A program made the translations under genes and the position numbers. From Gymnothorax reevesii (Eukaryota > Chordata > Actinopteri > Anguilliformes > Muraenidae), in contig CM056573.1 of NCBI GenBank assembly GCA_029721435.1, forward strand, positions 47,342,501-47,406,500: a stretch of 64,000 nt of DNA. Direction: 5' to 3'. How positions within the stretch are numbered: position 1 is the stretch's first letter; each line of letters begins with the position of its first letter. Under the pieces are notes generated by a model. That model worked only from the letters and a program-made list of their open reading frames with translations, did no database searches and had not been told where the DNA came from. Positions 1-10,765 of this stretch are shown here, piece by piece.

Positions 1-545
1 TTATAATAATAAAAAAAAATAGAATAGATGAGTAACAAAGTCCTTAGCCTCTCTCTGGAAGGGGTTACACAGCCATTTTTAAGGCTTTGGCACTCAGCAA
101 ACCAAGGTGAGAGACATTATCAACAAATGGAGAAAGCTTGGAACTTTGGTTAACCTACCCAGGAGTGGCTGCCCCAGCAAATTTCTCCAAGAGCGCACTG
201 ACAACTCATCCTGGAGGTCACTAAAACCCCACACTAGCATCTAAAGAATTGCTGGCCTCGCTTATCCCAGTTAAGGTCAGTGTTCTTGAATTCCAAAATA
301 AGAAAAAGATAGGGAGAAAATGGCATCCATGGGAAGCTGCAAGGGAAAAACATTGGTGACCAAAAAGAACACAAAAGCTCATCTCACATTTGCCAAAACA
401 CATCCTGATAACCCACAAGACTTTTGGGATAACATTTGGTGGAATAATGAGTCAAAAGTCAAATTTTCTTGGGGACATGGGTTCCATTTCATCTGGCATA
501 AAGGTAGCACAGCATTCCATGAATAGAACATCATACCAACAGTTG
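1..545 (+). mobile_element. Tc1-like transposon fragment, transposase relic
   Basis: The plus strand matches the transposase part of a Tc1-like element: FAKTHPDNPQDFWDNIWWNN and then a GFHFIWHKGSTAFHE-type block, equivalent to Tc1 FAK-H--D-----W-NILWSDETK and WRK-GTA. The first catalytic Asp (SDETK) is replaced in NNESK. Coding is split over two frames by indels. Sequence at 20-230 is also alignable to 33990-34130 in the short copy at 33576-34712. The 5' end lies outside the window. Confidence 0.75.
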
Positions 546-1566
546 AAAGCTGTGGTGGGAATTGATAATCCGCCGTCAGACGGTTCAGTAATATAAGTTG
601 ACCGGCTCTTCCGTTTTGACATGCGCAGTTGTAGCTTAAGGTATTTCACAAGTTTTGTGAAGGAATGAAGTCTCGCCTTCAAAATGTTGGCAGTTGGGGA
701 AAATTTTTTGTCGTTACTTGGGCTAAAGGTATGGAGCCATATCAATAGCCAGCATCCTAGAGATACAGGGGGTATTTCAATCTCATACCTTAAGCACTTT
801 AAAACAACCTTTGGGCAAATGCCCTGGTGATAAGGGAATGATAAGGGAAAGAATTTCTTTCGCGAAAGTTTCAACGCTAAAGGTATCCTCCTAGACTTAA
901 GAACTAAACCAACCGTACCTGACCACATGGGTATACATGCAAAAAAAAAAATTGCTAGCGGGGATCAAAACTGCACCTTTTCGTTAGCAAGTCTGTGGTT
1001 CTTACCTCTGTGCCAGTCCTTACCTCGGTATTTGTTGTATTTTTACTTCCAGTGCTAACCCTAGTCCAAATCCTAAACCTAACCTTACCCCTTTGCGCAG
1101 AAGCAAAATCTGGCTATTTATGAGTAACATTATTTAAGGCTTTATAATTCAAGATTGCAGCTACGCAGAGAGGAAAGGAATGGCTCAACTGAGTCAAGAC
1201 ACTCAAGAAATGAAAAAGACAAGAAAAAGGGCGGCAAACATAAAAAAATCTTCATGAAAATTCAGCATTGAAATAAATAAATAATGCTGGGAATTGAAAA
1301 ATGGCTGGGGGTTAAAAAATTTCTTGGATCATAAACTTCTTGACCACAAGTTTTCTTCAACTAAGCATGAAATTCTAAATGATCAACTCTTTATGAGCCA
1401 AAAAAGACAGCTCTCCAGGTGGCTTCCCAAACTCTCAGATCCCTCAAAATGGCGCACTTTCAAATCGTAGAATAATCACATATTCAACTCCAATCAACTT
1501 TTGATGCATGAAATTCAATATGAATTAATGATTTTCTGGTTGAATTTAGCATGACTTTATCAATAT
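546..1566. other. Unassigned intergenic/intronic sequence
   Basis: There is no hdac9 exon and no clear transposon ORF. A CCTAACCC-like degenerate stretch occurs at about 1055-1093, of the kind seen in some fish MITEs. Small open frames here have no recognisable similarity. Confidence 0.4.
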
Positions 1567-3470
1567 ACAGTCATGTCGAAATTATTCATATCCCTACCAA
1601 TTTTTGGGTTTTTTCAAGATATTTTTTGACAAATCAAATTAATTCCTACACAAATGACACAATAAGTTGACATAAGGCTTTAAGAAGTACAGTAAACAAT
1701 TTTTTGAGAAATACAATATTTTTTGGAATTTTAATCGACAGATTTACAAAAAATGCTATGTCCAGAATTATTCACACCCTTTTCTCAGGACTTAATGACA
1801 AAGCCTCTATTCACGATTACAGCCTCCAAACTCTTCCTGAGGTTGATCATAAGGTTTCTATACATCTGCATGGGGATTTTGGCCCACTCCTCTTTGGCAA
1901 ACTTCTCCAGATCCGTAAGGTTTGAGGGTTTCCTTGCTATGACCTTGGTCTTCAGTTCCCATCACAGATTCTTGATAGGATTGAGGTCGGTGGTCTGGCT
2001 TGGCCACTCCAAAACGTTCACTTTGTTGTCCGCTTACCATTTCTTGATGGATTTGGTCGTGAGTTTAGGATCATTATCTTTTTAGAAGATCCATTCCTGC
2101 CCAAGACCAAGTTATTCAGCAGATTGCTTAATGTTTTCACTGAGGATCTGGATATACTGCTATGCCAATGGCACACAGCTGTACATCTCCACGAAAGCCA
2201 TCGCCCCAACATTCTCTCCACTCTCTCCGAATGCCTCCCTGACATAAAAACCTGGATGAACAACTATTTCCTTAAACTAAATTGCAATAAAACGGAAACC
2301 ATCATCATTGGCCCAAAATCCCTTCTCACCTCCTCCCACATCTTCTCACTCAGCATTAATAGTCACTCAGTCACTCCCTCCCCCCTGGTTCGAAACCTCG
2401 GCATCCTCATGCACCCTACCCTCTTCTTCAAATCACACATCAACCTTGTCACCAAAACCTCTTTCCTCCACCTCCGTAACATTGCATGCCTCCGCCCCTC
2501 CCTCACCTTCTCAGCCGCTGAAACGCTCATCCGTGCCTCATCACCTCCAGACTAGATTATTGCAACAGCATCCTCTATGGCCTCCCTTTCACTGTCCTCC
2601 ATAAACTACAATATGTTCAGAACTCATCTGCCCCGTTGCTCACCCACTCCTGCTCCAGAGAACACATCACTCCCATCCTCATTCACCTTCACTGGCTCCC
2701 GATACTGCAATGCATCAACTTCAAGATCCGCCTCATCACCTAGCTCTTATTACCCTCGCCCCCTCTTACCTGACTGATCTCCTTCACCGCCACTCCCCCA
2801 CACGCCGCCTCTGCTCTGCTGACGCCAACCCTCTCACCCCCATTACCAAGACCAAGTACCACACCGTGGGGGACAGAGCCTTCGCCATCACCTCCCCAAC
2901 CGTCTAGAACTCCCTGCCCCTCCACATCCGGAACTGTGACACACTCACCAAATTCAAAAGTCAACTCAAATCCCACCTCTTCAAGATCGCCTATGGCATC
3001 TGACCATCCTCCTGCACATGCCCCCTCCCCCCCTTATTGTTATTACTACCTGTTATCTGTCATGTTCATGTGTCTACCTGTCTCTCTGTTTTATGGGGTT
3101 TTTTTTTGTTTTCTCCTATGTAAAGCGTCTTTGAGTGTACTTGAAAAGCGTGATACAAATTCGATTTATTATTGTTATTATTATTATACTGGTCCAGTTT
3201 CATAATGCCATTAACTTTATTAAGGTTTTTGGGCCCGTTTGCAGAAAAGCAACCGCAGAGCATGATACTCCTGCCACCGTGTTTGACCGTTGAGACCTTG
3301 TTTTTCAGGTTGAACGCTTCACCTTTCTTACGCCAAGCAAAAGCCACATCTCTGTGCCCAAGCAGCTCCTTCTTTGTTCCATCCGTCCATAACATTGACA
3401 GCTAGAAGCTTATACCTTTATCCAGGTGAGCTTTTGCGATGGCTTGACTAGTTCTTGTGTGTCTGGGTTG
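1567..3470 (-). mobile_element. Antisense Tc1-like transposon, split by a LINE
   Basis: A TIR-like CAGTCATGTCGAAATTATTC starts near 1568, and the Tc1 sequence continues to 2159. It resumes at 3192 after the LINE and reads on the minus strand as ELLGHRDVAFAWRKKGEAFN and TVKHGGRSIMLCGCFSANGP, the typical Tc1 (WRKKGEAFN / VKHGGGSIMLWGCFSASGP) core. The order and orientation on both sides of 2160-3184 agree, so this is one element interrupted once. It is decayed by stops and frameshifts; the N-terminal half and the DDE region are not intact. Confidence 0.8.
2160..3184 (+). mobile_element. 5'-truncated L2/CR1-group LINE with target-site duplication
   Basis: The element starts inside the reverse-transcriptase catalytic box: the expected YADDTQLYIST reads YANGTQLYIST here, so both catalytic Asp residues are lost. 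It continues with WMNNYFLKLNCNKTE, a LGILMHPTLFFKSHI block, a HWLPI block, GDRAFAITSPTVxNSLP and FKSQLKSHLF. The 3' end has the family signature (TGTAAAGCGTCTTTGAGTG, then a TTA repeat tail). The sequence TATACTG flanks both ends (2153-2159 and 3185-3191), a 7-bp target-site duplication within the Tc1. Several frameshifts and stops make it dead. Confidence 0.85.
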
Positions 3471-3477
3471 GAGTAGT

Positions 3478-3570
3478 GAGTGGTGTAAGAAAGGTGAAGA
3501 GTTCAACCTGAAATACACAGTCCCAACGGTCAAACACCGTGGCAGGAGTATCATGCTCCGAGGCATGATA
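3478..3570 (+). mobile_element. Small Tc1 transposase fragment in opposite orientation
   Basis: The plus strand encodes KGEEFNLKYTVPTVKHRGRS and IMLRG, the same transposase block as the minus-strand copy at 3230-3320. The two form a short imperfect inverted pair. It probably derives from a separate insertion or a rearrangement. The sequence after 3570 (CTAACCC-rich) is unassigned. Confidence 0.6.
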
Positions 3571-4185
3571 CTACATCTGCGTAGAGGGGTTAACCATACT
3601 CCTAACCCAAACCCTAAATGCAACCTAGCTTGAACCTAACCCATAGTCTAACACCAACCTAAATATCCCCTTTATTTTATTTTTCAGCAGTAGTACCGCT
3701 GTTAACAGTACATGACACTACGTTCAGCGCAAAGACCTCCAACTTTCAATGTACCTAAGACTTCCAAAATAATTATGGGTTATGAGAGAAACCATTTGCA
3801 AAAAAAAAAAAATACTTAACACATACTTTTGTTTTCTGTGAGGTCCATGTCCAATCCACTAACATGGAGGGCACAGATACTTCCTGTTGTGTGTGGAGGA
3901 GGTGGGCTGATAACCTGTACTGTAGGCAGCCATTAGAAGGTAATCAAGCTGTTTTGGCCTTATTTTCAGGGATCCATCTTTGTGTACAGTTTTCTGTCAT
4001 ACAGTAGCACAAAAATATTGTCACAGAAAAGTTCAAAATCTGAAAAAGCACAACTACAAGCTCAATGTGTGTGTCAAGTTTCAAGGAAATGTAGGAAACG
4101 GTTCCAGAGTTATGCTCCAGAAATGAAAATTCCACCCCAACCAACCTGCTGACCCCAAAAACAATATGTTTCCCCGCCCTTCCAA
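3571..4185. other. Unassigned sequence with degenerate CCTAACCC motifs
   Basis: A degenerate telomere-like CTAACCC run lies at about 3600-3660. No exon or coding signal is seen in the rest. Confidence 0.35.
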
Positions 4186-4480
4186 GGGAAGACAAACTCA
4201 TTGCCAGTTATATAAAACGTTAGAAAGCAATTGTTGCCATCAAGAGTGGCACAACCTTTTATCAGGTTTAGGGGGGTCAAGTATTTTTTTCACATTGGAG
4301 ATACAGGTTCTGAATAACTCCTTACCTTCAATAAATGAAATGATCATTTAAAATCTCCATTTTTTCATCTTATGTTAAATTAGTTGCATGATCTGAAACA
4401 TCTACCTCGGGCAAATAAGCAATAACAGAATAAACTGCGGAGGGAGCAAATACTTTTTCATACAATATTATTTTTTCATA
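4186..4480 (+). mobile_element. Right end of a Tc1-like element
   Basis: The sequence from CATTGCCAGTTAT through a GGTTTAGGGGGGTCAAGTAT stretch to CAAATACTTTTTCATACA matches, with decay, the 3' part of the element at 33576-34712 (positions 34438-34712). It may be the other end of the relic at 1-545 or an independent fragment. Confidence 0.6.
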
Positions 4481-6559
4481 AACGATGTAATTATTCAACA
4501 TTTGAAAACTTTTTGTTCTCCCAAATACTTCATATTCTAAATAATATATCTTGCAGTTTTTCCCCCATGTAGTTTACTATCATACAAGCACTTTTATTGA
4601 GTAAAATCAGAATAACTACTTAAAAGACATGTAATTCCAAACTTTTGAGCAGTAGTACATGTTGTTGTACACAGTCAAGTGTTTGGAAGCCGGCAAGTGT
4701 TTTGTCAACGCATGCTCTGTTTGGCTGGTCACATTCTTCACTTGCTATTGCTATTGCTCAGCAGGGCTACCCAACCCTGTAACTGAAAATGTATCATCCC
4801 ATTACCTCTTATTTTCATTTCAACTTTAATTTTATTCACCTGGTTCCACAACCAAGCAACTCAACAAGATTTTTTGCTGTTGAATGAGGTGTACTTTGTA
4901 GGAGTTGGAATGAAAACCTACGGGACAGAACGGGAATGGAGAAAGGGTTATAAAGTCCTGGTGCACATTAATAATCGTTTAGACAGTGAAATACAGTAGT
5001 GTAGCCAGACACAGCTGCAAACATGCCATGACCCACAGATATCACATTTGTATACATTCATTCTTGCCCAAACTGACATGCGTCTTTTGGACTAGGTGTT
5101 CGGGGAATTGCATCACATCCACGCAAACCTATTGCCCAATATTTTCAGAGATGTAAAATGCCTCCCAAAGCTCTATATTTCATTCTGTATAATATGAGAC
5201 CCACTAATGCACGTACCTGCCACAACATCCCTTTCAGACCATTGTATACCTTGAAAACAGTTTGAGGCCATAATTTTGATATTGTGTCACCTGCATTGCC
5301 TATTTTTTTAGTTTCATTGTTTGATTTACTGCCAGAACACTTGCATGCTTGATAACATTAAATTGTATATAATGCAAACTTTAACAGTATGTAAATACAG
5401 AATGCTATGTATTAAAATTAAAGGAGAGTATACCATTAAATTATAGCCAAAATGTTTGCTATGTCAATACAGTCACTCCTTGAAGTCCTTCACAAGGTTT
5501 GAAAACAGCAGGAAACATGGAAGCAAACAGTCAACACAAATGGCCTTTGCTAAATAGGTATCTAGCTGAGCATTAACCTAAAATTACAAGCAGTCACATC
5601 CTTCATTATCTATTTTTTTGTCTTACGGCAGGTTTTTTCGGCAGCCACATAGCAAATCATTAAAAAGCCACAAACAGCATTACAGGGCAAAAAAGCAAAA
5701 CAATGGACCTTTATTACCTTCCTCAACTGGTTCATTGGTATCACAAGTTTCCTCAAAAAAGTTTTTTGGCAGGGATGTCTCAAACGAATAAAAACACAGT
5801 AAACTTAAACATTGAAAATGAGGGGTGCATATGTGCAAACTGTATCTGTTGTCCATTTCAGTTCAGCAAGGACTTTCCAATCACAATGAAGAAAATAACA
5901 CAAAGTCGATATTATCAAGTTTTTATCCTGTGGTAAATCACCTTCCATTTTTTTTGCAACAGTCACATACATTCACTTAAATTCATGGGTAATTATTAGC
6001 TATGGATAATGAACGAGTCTTAAGATAATTTGAGCATTATGTGTCATTAATGCAGGCATTTTTATTCCTTGCAATTTAATTCTGACAGACATGCATGAGG
6101 GGTTGGACTGAGTGTAAATATTTGCAATATTTGCATATGCAAAAAAAAAAAAAAAAAACCCCCAAAAAAACAAAACTTCATTCTTCTAACCAGGTGAAAA
6201 GCCTGGAGGAATGTGAATGATGAAGGTCCTGATTTTGGTTATTTGCATGGAATATTTAGACTAGCTCTGGCGGCATACAGTACACAATGTCCTAATTTAA
6301 TTATTTTCCGATTCTTAAGTGTAGAATTTATTGTTAATGCCCCCATAACACTCATTAAAAAACAGCAGGAATCAAGCAGAACCAGCCGGAATGAAGAATT
6401 TGCGCAACATTCGGGCGGGAATTTCAAATTGACAAAAATTTTTACAGCTTTGAAAGAATGCCGTTCGAATACTTAGAATGTGCTTTAAAACCGCCTCAAA
6501 TTATTCTTGCACATTCTGGGTGCAGCTTGAATGCAGTTGGAACGCAGTAGGACTATTTA
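4481..6559. other. Non-coding sequence, no recognised feature
   Basis: AT-rich sequence without exon signals, apart from an A-rich run at 6140-6176. No TIR pairs or tandem repeats were noticed. It probably belongs to the hdac9 intron downstream of exon 8918-9015. Confidence 0.4.
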
Positions 6560-7932
6560 CCACCCCAATTCTGAAATAGCTGGGACGAAGTGTAAATTGT
6601 GAATGAAATCAAAATGCAATGACTTTCAGATCACAAGCCAATATGTTATTTACAATAACACATAAATAACATTTCAAATGTAGAAACCGAGACATTTTAC
6701 ATTTTTATCCGCAAAATGAGCTCATTTCAAATTTTCTGGCTGCAACAGGTCTCAAAAAAGTTGGGACACATTGCAAAAAACTACTGGAAAAAAAATATAT
6801 AAGAGAATCAGCTGAAAGAACATGTAGCAAGTAATTAAGTTAACTAGCATCAGGAGTGTAACATAACTGGCTATAAAAGGGATGTCTTAGACAGGCTGAG
6901 TCTCTCAGAAGTAAAGATGGCCAGAGGCTCTCCAACCTGTGAAGGATTGTGTAAAAGTCCAAATTTGATATTCTTGTAGGAAATCATGGGCATTGTGTCC
7001 TCCGAGCTAAAGAGGAGATAGACCACCCCACCTGTTATCAGCGTTCAGTTCAAAAGCCAGCATCTCTGATGGTATGTGGATGCATTAGTGCATATGGTGT
7101 GGGACACTTGCATGTTTTAAAAAGCACCATGAATGCTGAAAGGTATATAAAGGTTTTAGAGCAACATATGCTCCTCTCCACATGACATCTATTCCAGGAA
7201 AGGCCTTGTGTATTTCAGCAGGACAATGCAAAACCACATACTGCAGCAATTACAACAGCATGGCTTCGTAGTAGAAGAGTCCGTGTGCTGAACTGGCCTG
7301 CCTGCAGTCCAGATCTTTCATCGATTGATAACAATTGGTGCATAATTAAACGAAAAGTCCATCAAAGGAGACCCAAAACTCTCCAGCAGCTGGAAGCCTG
7401 TATTAAACAAGAGTGGGATCAAATTCCAATGGCTAAACTCAAAAAACTTGTCTCCTCAATGTCCAGACGCCTCCACTCTGTGTTAAAAAGAAGAGGGGAT
7501 GCTACACCATGGCAAACAGGCCCCTGTCGCAGATTTTTTTGAGACCTGTAGCAGCCAACAAATTTGAAATGAGCTCATTTTGTGGTTGAAATTGTAAAAT
7601 TTCTCAGTTTCAACATTTGCTATGTTATCTCTGTTCTATTTTGACGAAAAAAACTGGCTGGTGTGATTTGAAAGTCATTGTGTTTTGATTTTCTTCGCAA
7701 TTTACACTTTATTCCAACTATTTCGGAAGTTGCCTGTGAGGCCTGTCGCAGCCAGAAAATTTGGAACAAGCTCATTTTGTGGATAAAAATGTAAAATGTC
7801 TCAGTTTCAACATGACATGTTACCTATGTTCTATTGTAAATAACATATTGGCTCATGTGATGTGAAAGTCATTGCATTTATAATTCTATTCACAATTTAC
7901 ACTTCGTCCCAACTATTTTGGAATTGGGGTTG
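6560..7932 (+). mobile_element. Tc1-like transposon, copy 1 (CCCCAATTC-type TIR)
   Basis: TA target sites flank TIRs CCACCCCAATTCTGAAATAG and (reverse complement) CAACCCCAATTCCAAAATAG. Plus-strand transposase pieces include VFQQDNAKPHTAA (after a frameshift) and, at 7285-7542, LNWPACSPDLSSIDNNW, where the catalytic Glu of SPD--PIEN is Asp (SIDN). The first third of the transposase is deleted relative to copy 2 (24776-28925). About 190 nt of the 3' terminal region is duplicated in tandem (7553-7740 and 7741-7932). The element is dead. Confidence 0.85.
7285..7542 (+). pseudogene. Transposase C-terminal relic of Tc1-like copy 1
   Basis: The 85-codon open frame carries the Tc1/IS630 signature WPACSPDLSSIDNNW and the C-terminal helix KTLQQLEACIKQEWDQIP. 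Family members have PIEN where this has SIDN. The N-terminal domains are missing or out of frame. Confidence 0.8.
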
Positions 7933-7934
7933 TA

Positions 7935-8917
7935 TTTTATTTTATTTTCACTTCTGTATACACCGTTTGGTAAACATGAGATGTTGTAACAATGTATCTC
8001 ATTCCAATTCTGAATTTGCTTATTCACAGGTTTTAAGCAGTAAATTTACGATGTATAATAATATATTCAGGTGTATTAGAAACAGAAAGACATCACCATG
8101 AATGCTTGTGTCACCATGAAAATAGTAGGTAAAAAATGTAGCATCTCTTGTCCTTAGAACAGACTGCGGAAAGAACATATATCACAAACAAAGTTGTAGA
8201 GTATCTGCCTTAAGAATGCCTTCTATTCTTCCATTGAAACACCTGTGGGAAATGTATCTTAAATATTTACATTTCCCAGCTTAGAAAATGGTATGAAATG
8301 TAGGGAGATCTGGAAAAGTAAGGATCTGTTTTGTATGCTTGAAGCAAATTCATGCCATATAAACATTTGAGAAATAGCAAGTGAGATATTGGATATTAAT
8401 CGGGTTTGGCAGTATTTACAGAACAGAATCCTGAAGTACTTTTACTGACTTCTCCCTTAAAATTGTAATGTCAGTTTCAATAGTATCTATTCTCATTTAA
8501 TTTTTCCCGAGACAAACAGCCTCAACATTATGATGCAATAACATCTGCCAATGTGCACATAATGCTTCAGATCAGATATGTGTTTTGATCAGTGATAGTA
8601 ATCAAAATTGGGCAATCAGCTGCAAACGTCATCATGGTCAGATTTTCTGTGGTTACACAGGTCTCTTCATCACTTCAAATGGTGTATTATCTATATTATT
8701 ATTTCCGAGAAGGGAATATTGAGCCTTTTTCACCAATTCTAACTTTAAAGGAGGTGACACAATGTACTACGTCAATTTAATTTTGTGTGTACACGACTAT
8801 TTGGAACGTTCCATCCGATGACCGAGTTGATCCAAACACTGTCTCAGCACATTAGCTGCCGAAAATGCCTCGCTATAATTTATCTTATTCGTCGAGGCCA
8901 GATTGGAGCATACCAAC
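7935..8917. other. hdac9 intron sequence, no feature seen
   Basis: This is intron downstream of exon 8918-9015. No further hdac9 exon (TIVKPVAKEFDPD-like) could be found here or to position 1. No repeats were noticed. Confidence 0.45.
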
Positions 8918-9015
8918 CTGAAGGCGGTGAGGTACTCCACGTCTCCCATGGGTGGATCCAGGCCACCTGTCCAAGCAATATTTACATTATAGCCTTCGCC
9001 AAGGCCGCTTCCACG
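8918..9015 (-). CDS. hdac9: hdac9 exon: [26 protein letters not shown]
   Basis: The 98-nt exon encodes [20 protein letters not shown] and [12 protein letters not shown] plus two bases of Arg. Human HDAC9 reads [20 protein letters not shown] and [12 protein letters not shown]. The GLGEGYN-IAW combination distinguishes HDAC9 from HDAC4 (GPGVGFNVNMAF). The acceptor ccctgtctcgcag forces CGT, an Arg, where other class IIa enzymes have Val (DEVG). The donor CAG|GTTGGT is acceptable. No later hdac9 exon was found between here and position 1, so the gene continues beyond the left edge. Confidence 0.95.
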
Positions 9016-9163
9016 CTGCGAGACAGGGAAACACCAGAACAGAAATAACATCAAGCGGTCACGCTTTCTGGCAACTGTCATCAAACAAAACGTCAAGCGG
9101 CCCGCGAGCCGCGGGTGACGGGGTCCGAGACGGGCCCTGCACTTGTTCTGGGGAGAGCGCCAA

Positions 9164-9179
9164 GGGGGGGGGGGGGGGG
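9164..9179 (+). repeat. Poly(G) run, 16 nt
   Basis: Uninterrupted G tract (C tract on the transcript strand) in the 405-nt intron between exons 9421-9540 and 8918-9015. Confidence 0.9.
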
Positions 9180-9381
9180 TGTTGGTGGTGGAGGTCGGGG
9201 CAGGCGGGCAGGAGGGAAGTGGGGTCCCGCAGGGCAATTTAAGTAATCGGGTACAATTTGGCTGCTCTGTTGCAAGACTGAGAAAATAGGGGGCTAATCA
9301 TGCGGGGTGCCATTTCACAGAGACAAGGCAGTGCTGCTCAGGGAGGGGGATGGGGACGGGGTTTGGGAGAAGGTGGGGGTC

Positions 9382-9540
9382 TCAGACGTCCCAGACCTTT
9401 TGCTGAAATTGAGAACCCACCTCATCAGGAGCTCCGCTCCCAGGGAAGAAGTTCCCTTCATCATAGCGGTGCAGGGAGACGTAAAGCACGGCAGGGTCAG
9501 CGTAGAAGGCCTGCTGTGTGCCGTTGCCATGGTGAACATC
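9382..9540 (-). CDS. hdac9: Possible HDAC9a-type read-through end of exon 9421-9540
   Basis: If the GTGGGT donor is not used, the frame continues [12 protein letters not shown] and stops at TGA 9382-9384. Human HDAC9a is a C-terminally truncated isoform that, as I recall it, ends by read-through at the same exon (after GAPNE). The fish tail shows no clear similarity to the human one, so conservation is not supported and this may be ordinary intron sequence. Confidence 0.25.
   Translation of the reverse strand, partial: DVHHGNGTQQAFYADPAVLYVSLHRYDEGNFFPGSGAPDEVGSQFQQKVWDV
9421..9540 (-). CDS. hdac9: hdac9 exon: catalytic zinc ligands (DVHHGNG) and HRYD loop
   Basis: The 120-nt exon (40 codons, phase 0-0) begins [20 protein letters not shown] and continues [20 protein letters not shown]. 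Asp and the first His of DVHHGNG are two of the three catalytic zinc ligands of the family; the third Asp is encoded in a later exon outside the window. Human HDAC9 differs at only a few conservative positions. The donor is GAG|GTGGGT and the acceptor gccttcag. A CA/TG-rich tract starts about 110 nt upstream of the acceptor. Confidence 0.97.
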
Positions 9541-9655
9541 CTGAAGGCCAAAGAAAACAAATGACAAGAGCAATAATGTTTAGTGTGATCACAAGAGTCA
9601 CTTCCCCTCCGCATACCCCTTCTTCACCTCCCCACTCCCCCGATGCAAGCGCACA

Positions 9656-10176
9656 AGCACATAAACACACACACACACACGCACACGCACACGCACACGC
9701 ACACACACACACACACACACAGTCATACATGCATACACATATACACGCAAAAAGACAGACATACACAGTCACACACACATATGCATGTGCATGTGCACAC
9801 ACAGACATACATATACACACACACACGGAATCATACACGTAAACAGACATACTCACACAGTCATACACACACACACACAAGAACATGAGCACACACACAC
9901 AAACATAATACAAACATCCACGCAAGTACGCAGTCCACTAACACACGTAAGCCCACAAACAGACTTACACACATTCATTCATAGACACACATGCAAGCAC
10001 ACAAGCAGACACACACCCACGCGTGGAGTCATACACACAAACACACAAGCAGAGACACACAAAAACACACACTCATAGTACATGCATATGTGCACAAGCA
10101 CACAAGCAAACACACACATGCAATGATACACACAAGGAGTCATGTACATGCATACATGCAAGGGCACGAGCAGACA

Positions 10177-10222
<46 letters not shown>

Positions 10223-10765
10223 AACACACACGCAAGCATGCCAGGAAACATACACGCACAAGCAGACATACATGGACATAGAGTCATACACACACATATA
10301 CGCACAAAAGGAGACATACACACACACAAGCACAAAAGCACATATACCCACACGTGCACAAAGTCAACCAGACACATGCACACAAGTCGACATGCACACA
10401 CACACAGTCATCAACATGAAGACACAAGCAGGCATAGACACACACACATGGATTCATACACACACATGCACGCAAGCAAGACATACACACAGTCATACAA
10501 AAACATATGCACAAGTACACAAACAAACACACACAGTACACACATACACAGAAGCACTCAAGTGACATACACACATACAGTCGCGCACACACATACACAC
10601 ATATATACATATATACGTTCGCACAAAGTCATACGCACACATGAACACACATACGCACACTTACACATGCACGCCAAGAGGAAAGTGCAACTCGTTCACA
10701 TACACAAACACACACACACACACGCACACGCACACACACTCCCACATACATACACTCAGACCAAA
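9656..10765. repeat. 1.1 kb CA/TG-rich low-complexity tract
   Basis: The plus strand is dominated by ACAC, ACAT and CACGC steps with pure (CA)n cores (9700-9720, 10183-10220, 10707-10722). On the transcript strand it is (TG)n-rich and begins about 115 nt upstream of the 3' splice site of exon 9421-9540. All long open frames in it (His/Thr-rich on plus, Cys/Val-rich on minus) are repeat artefacts. Confidence 0.95.
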
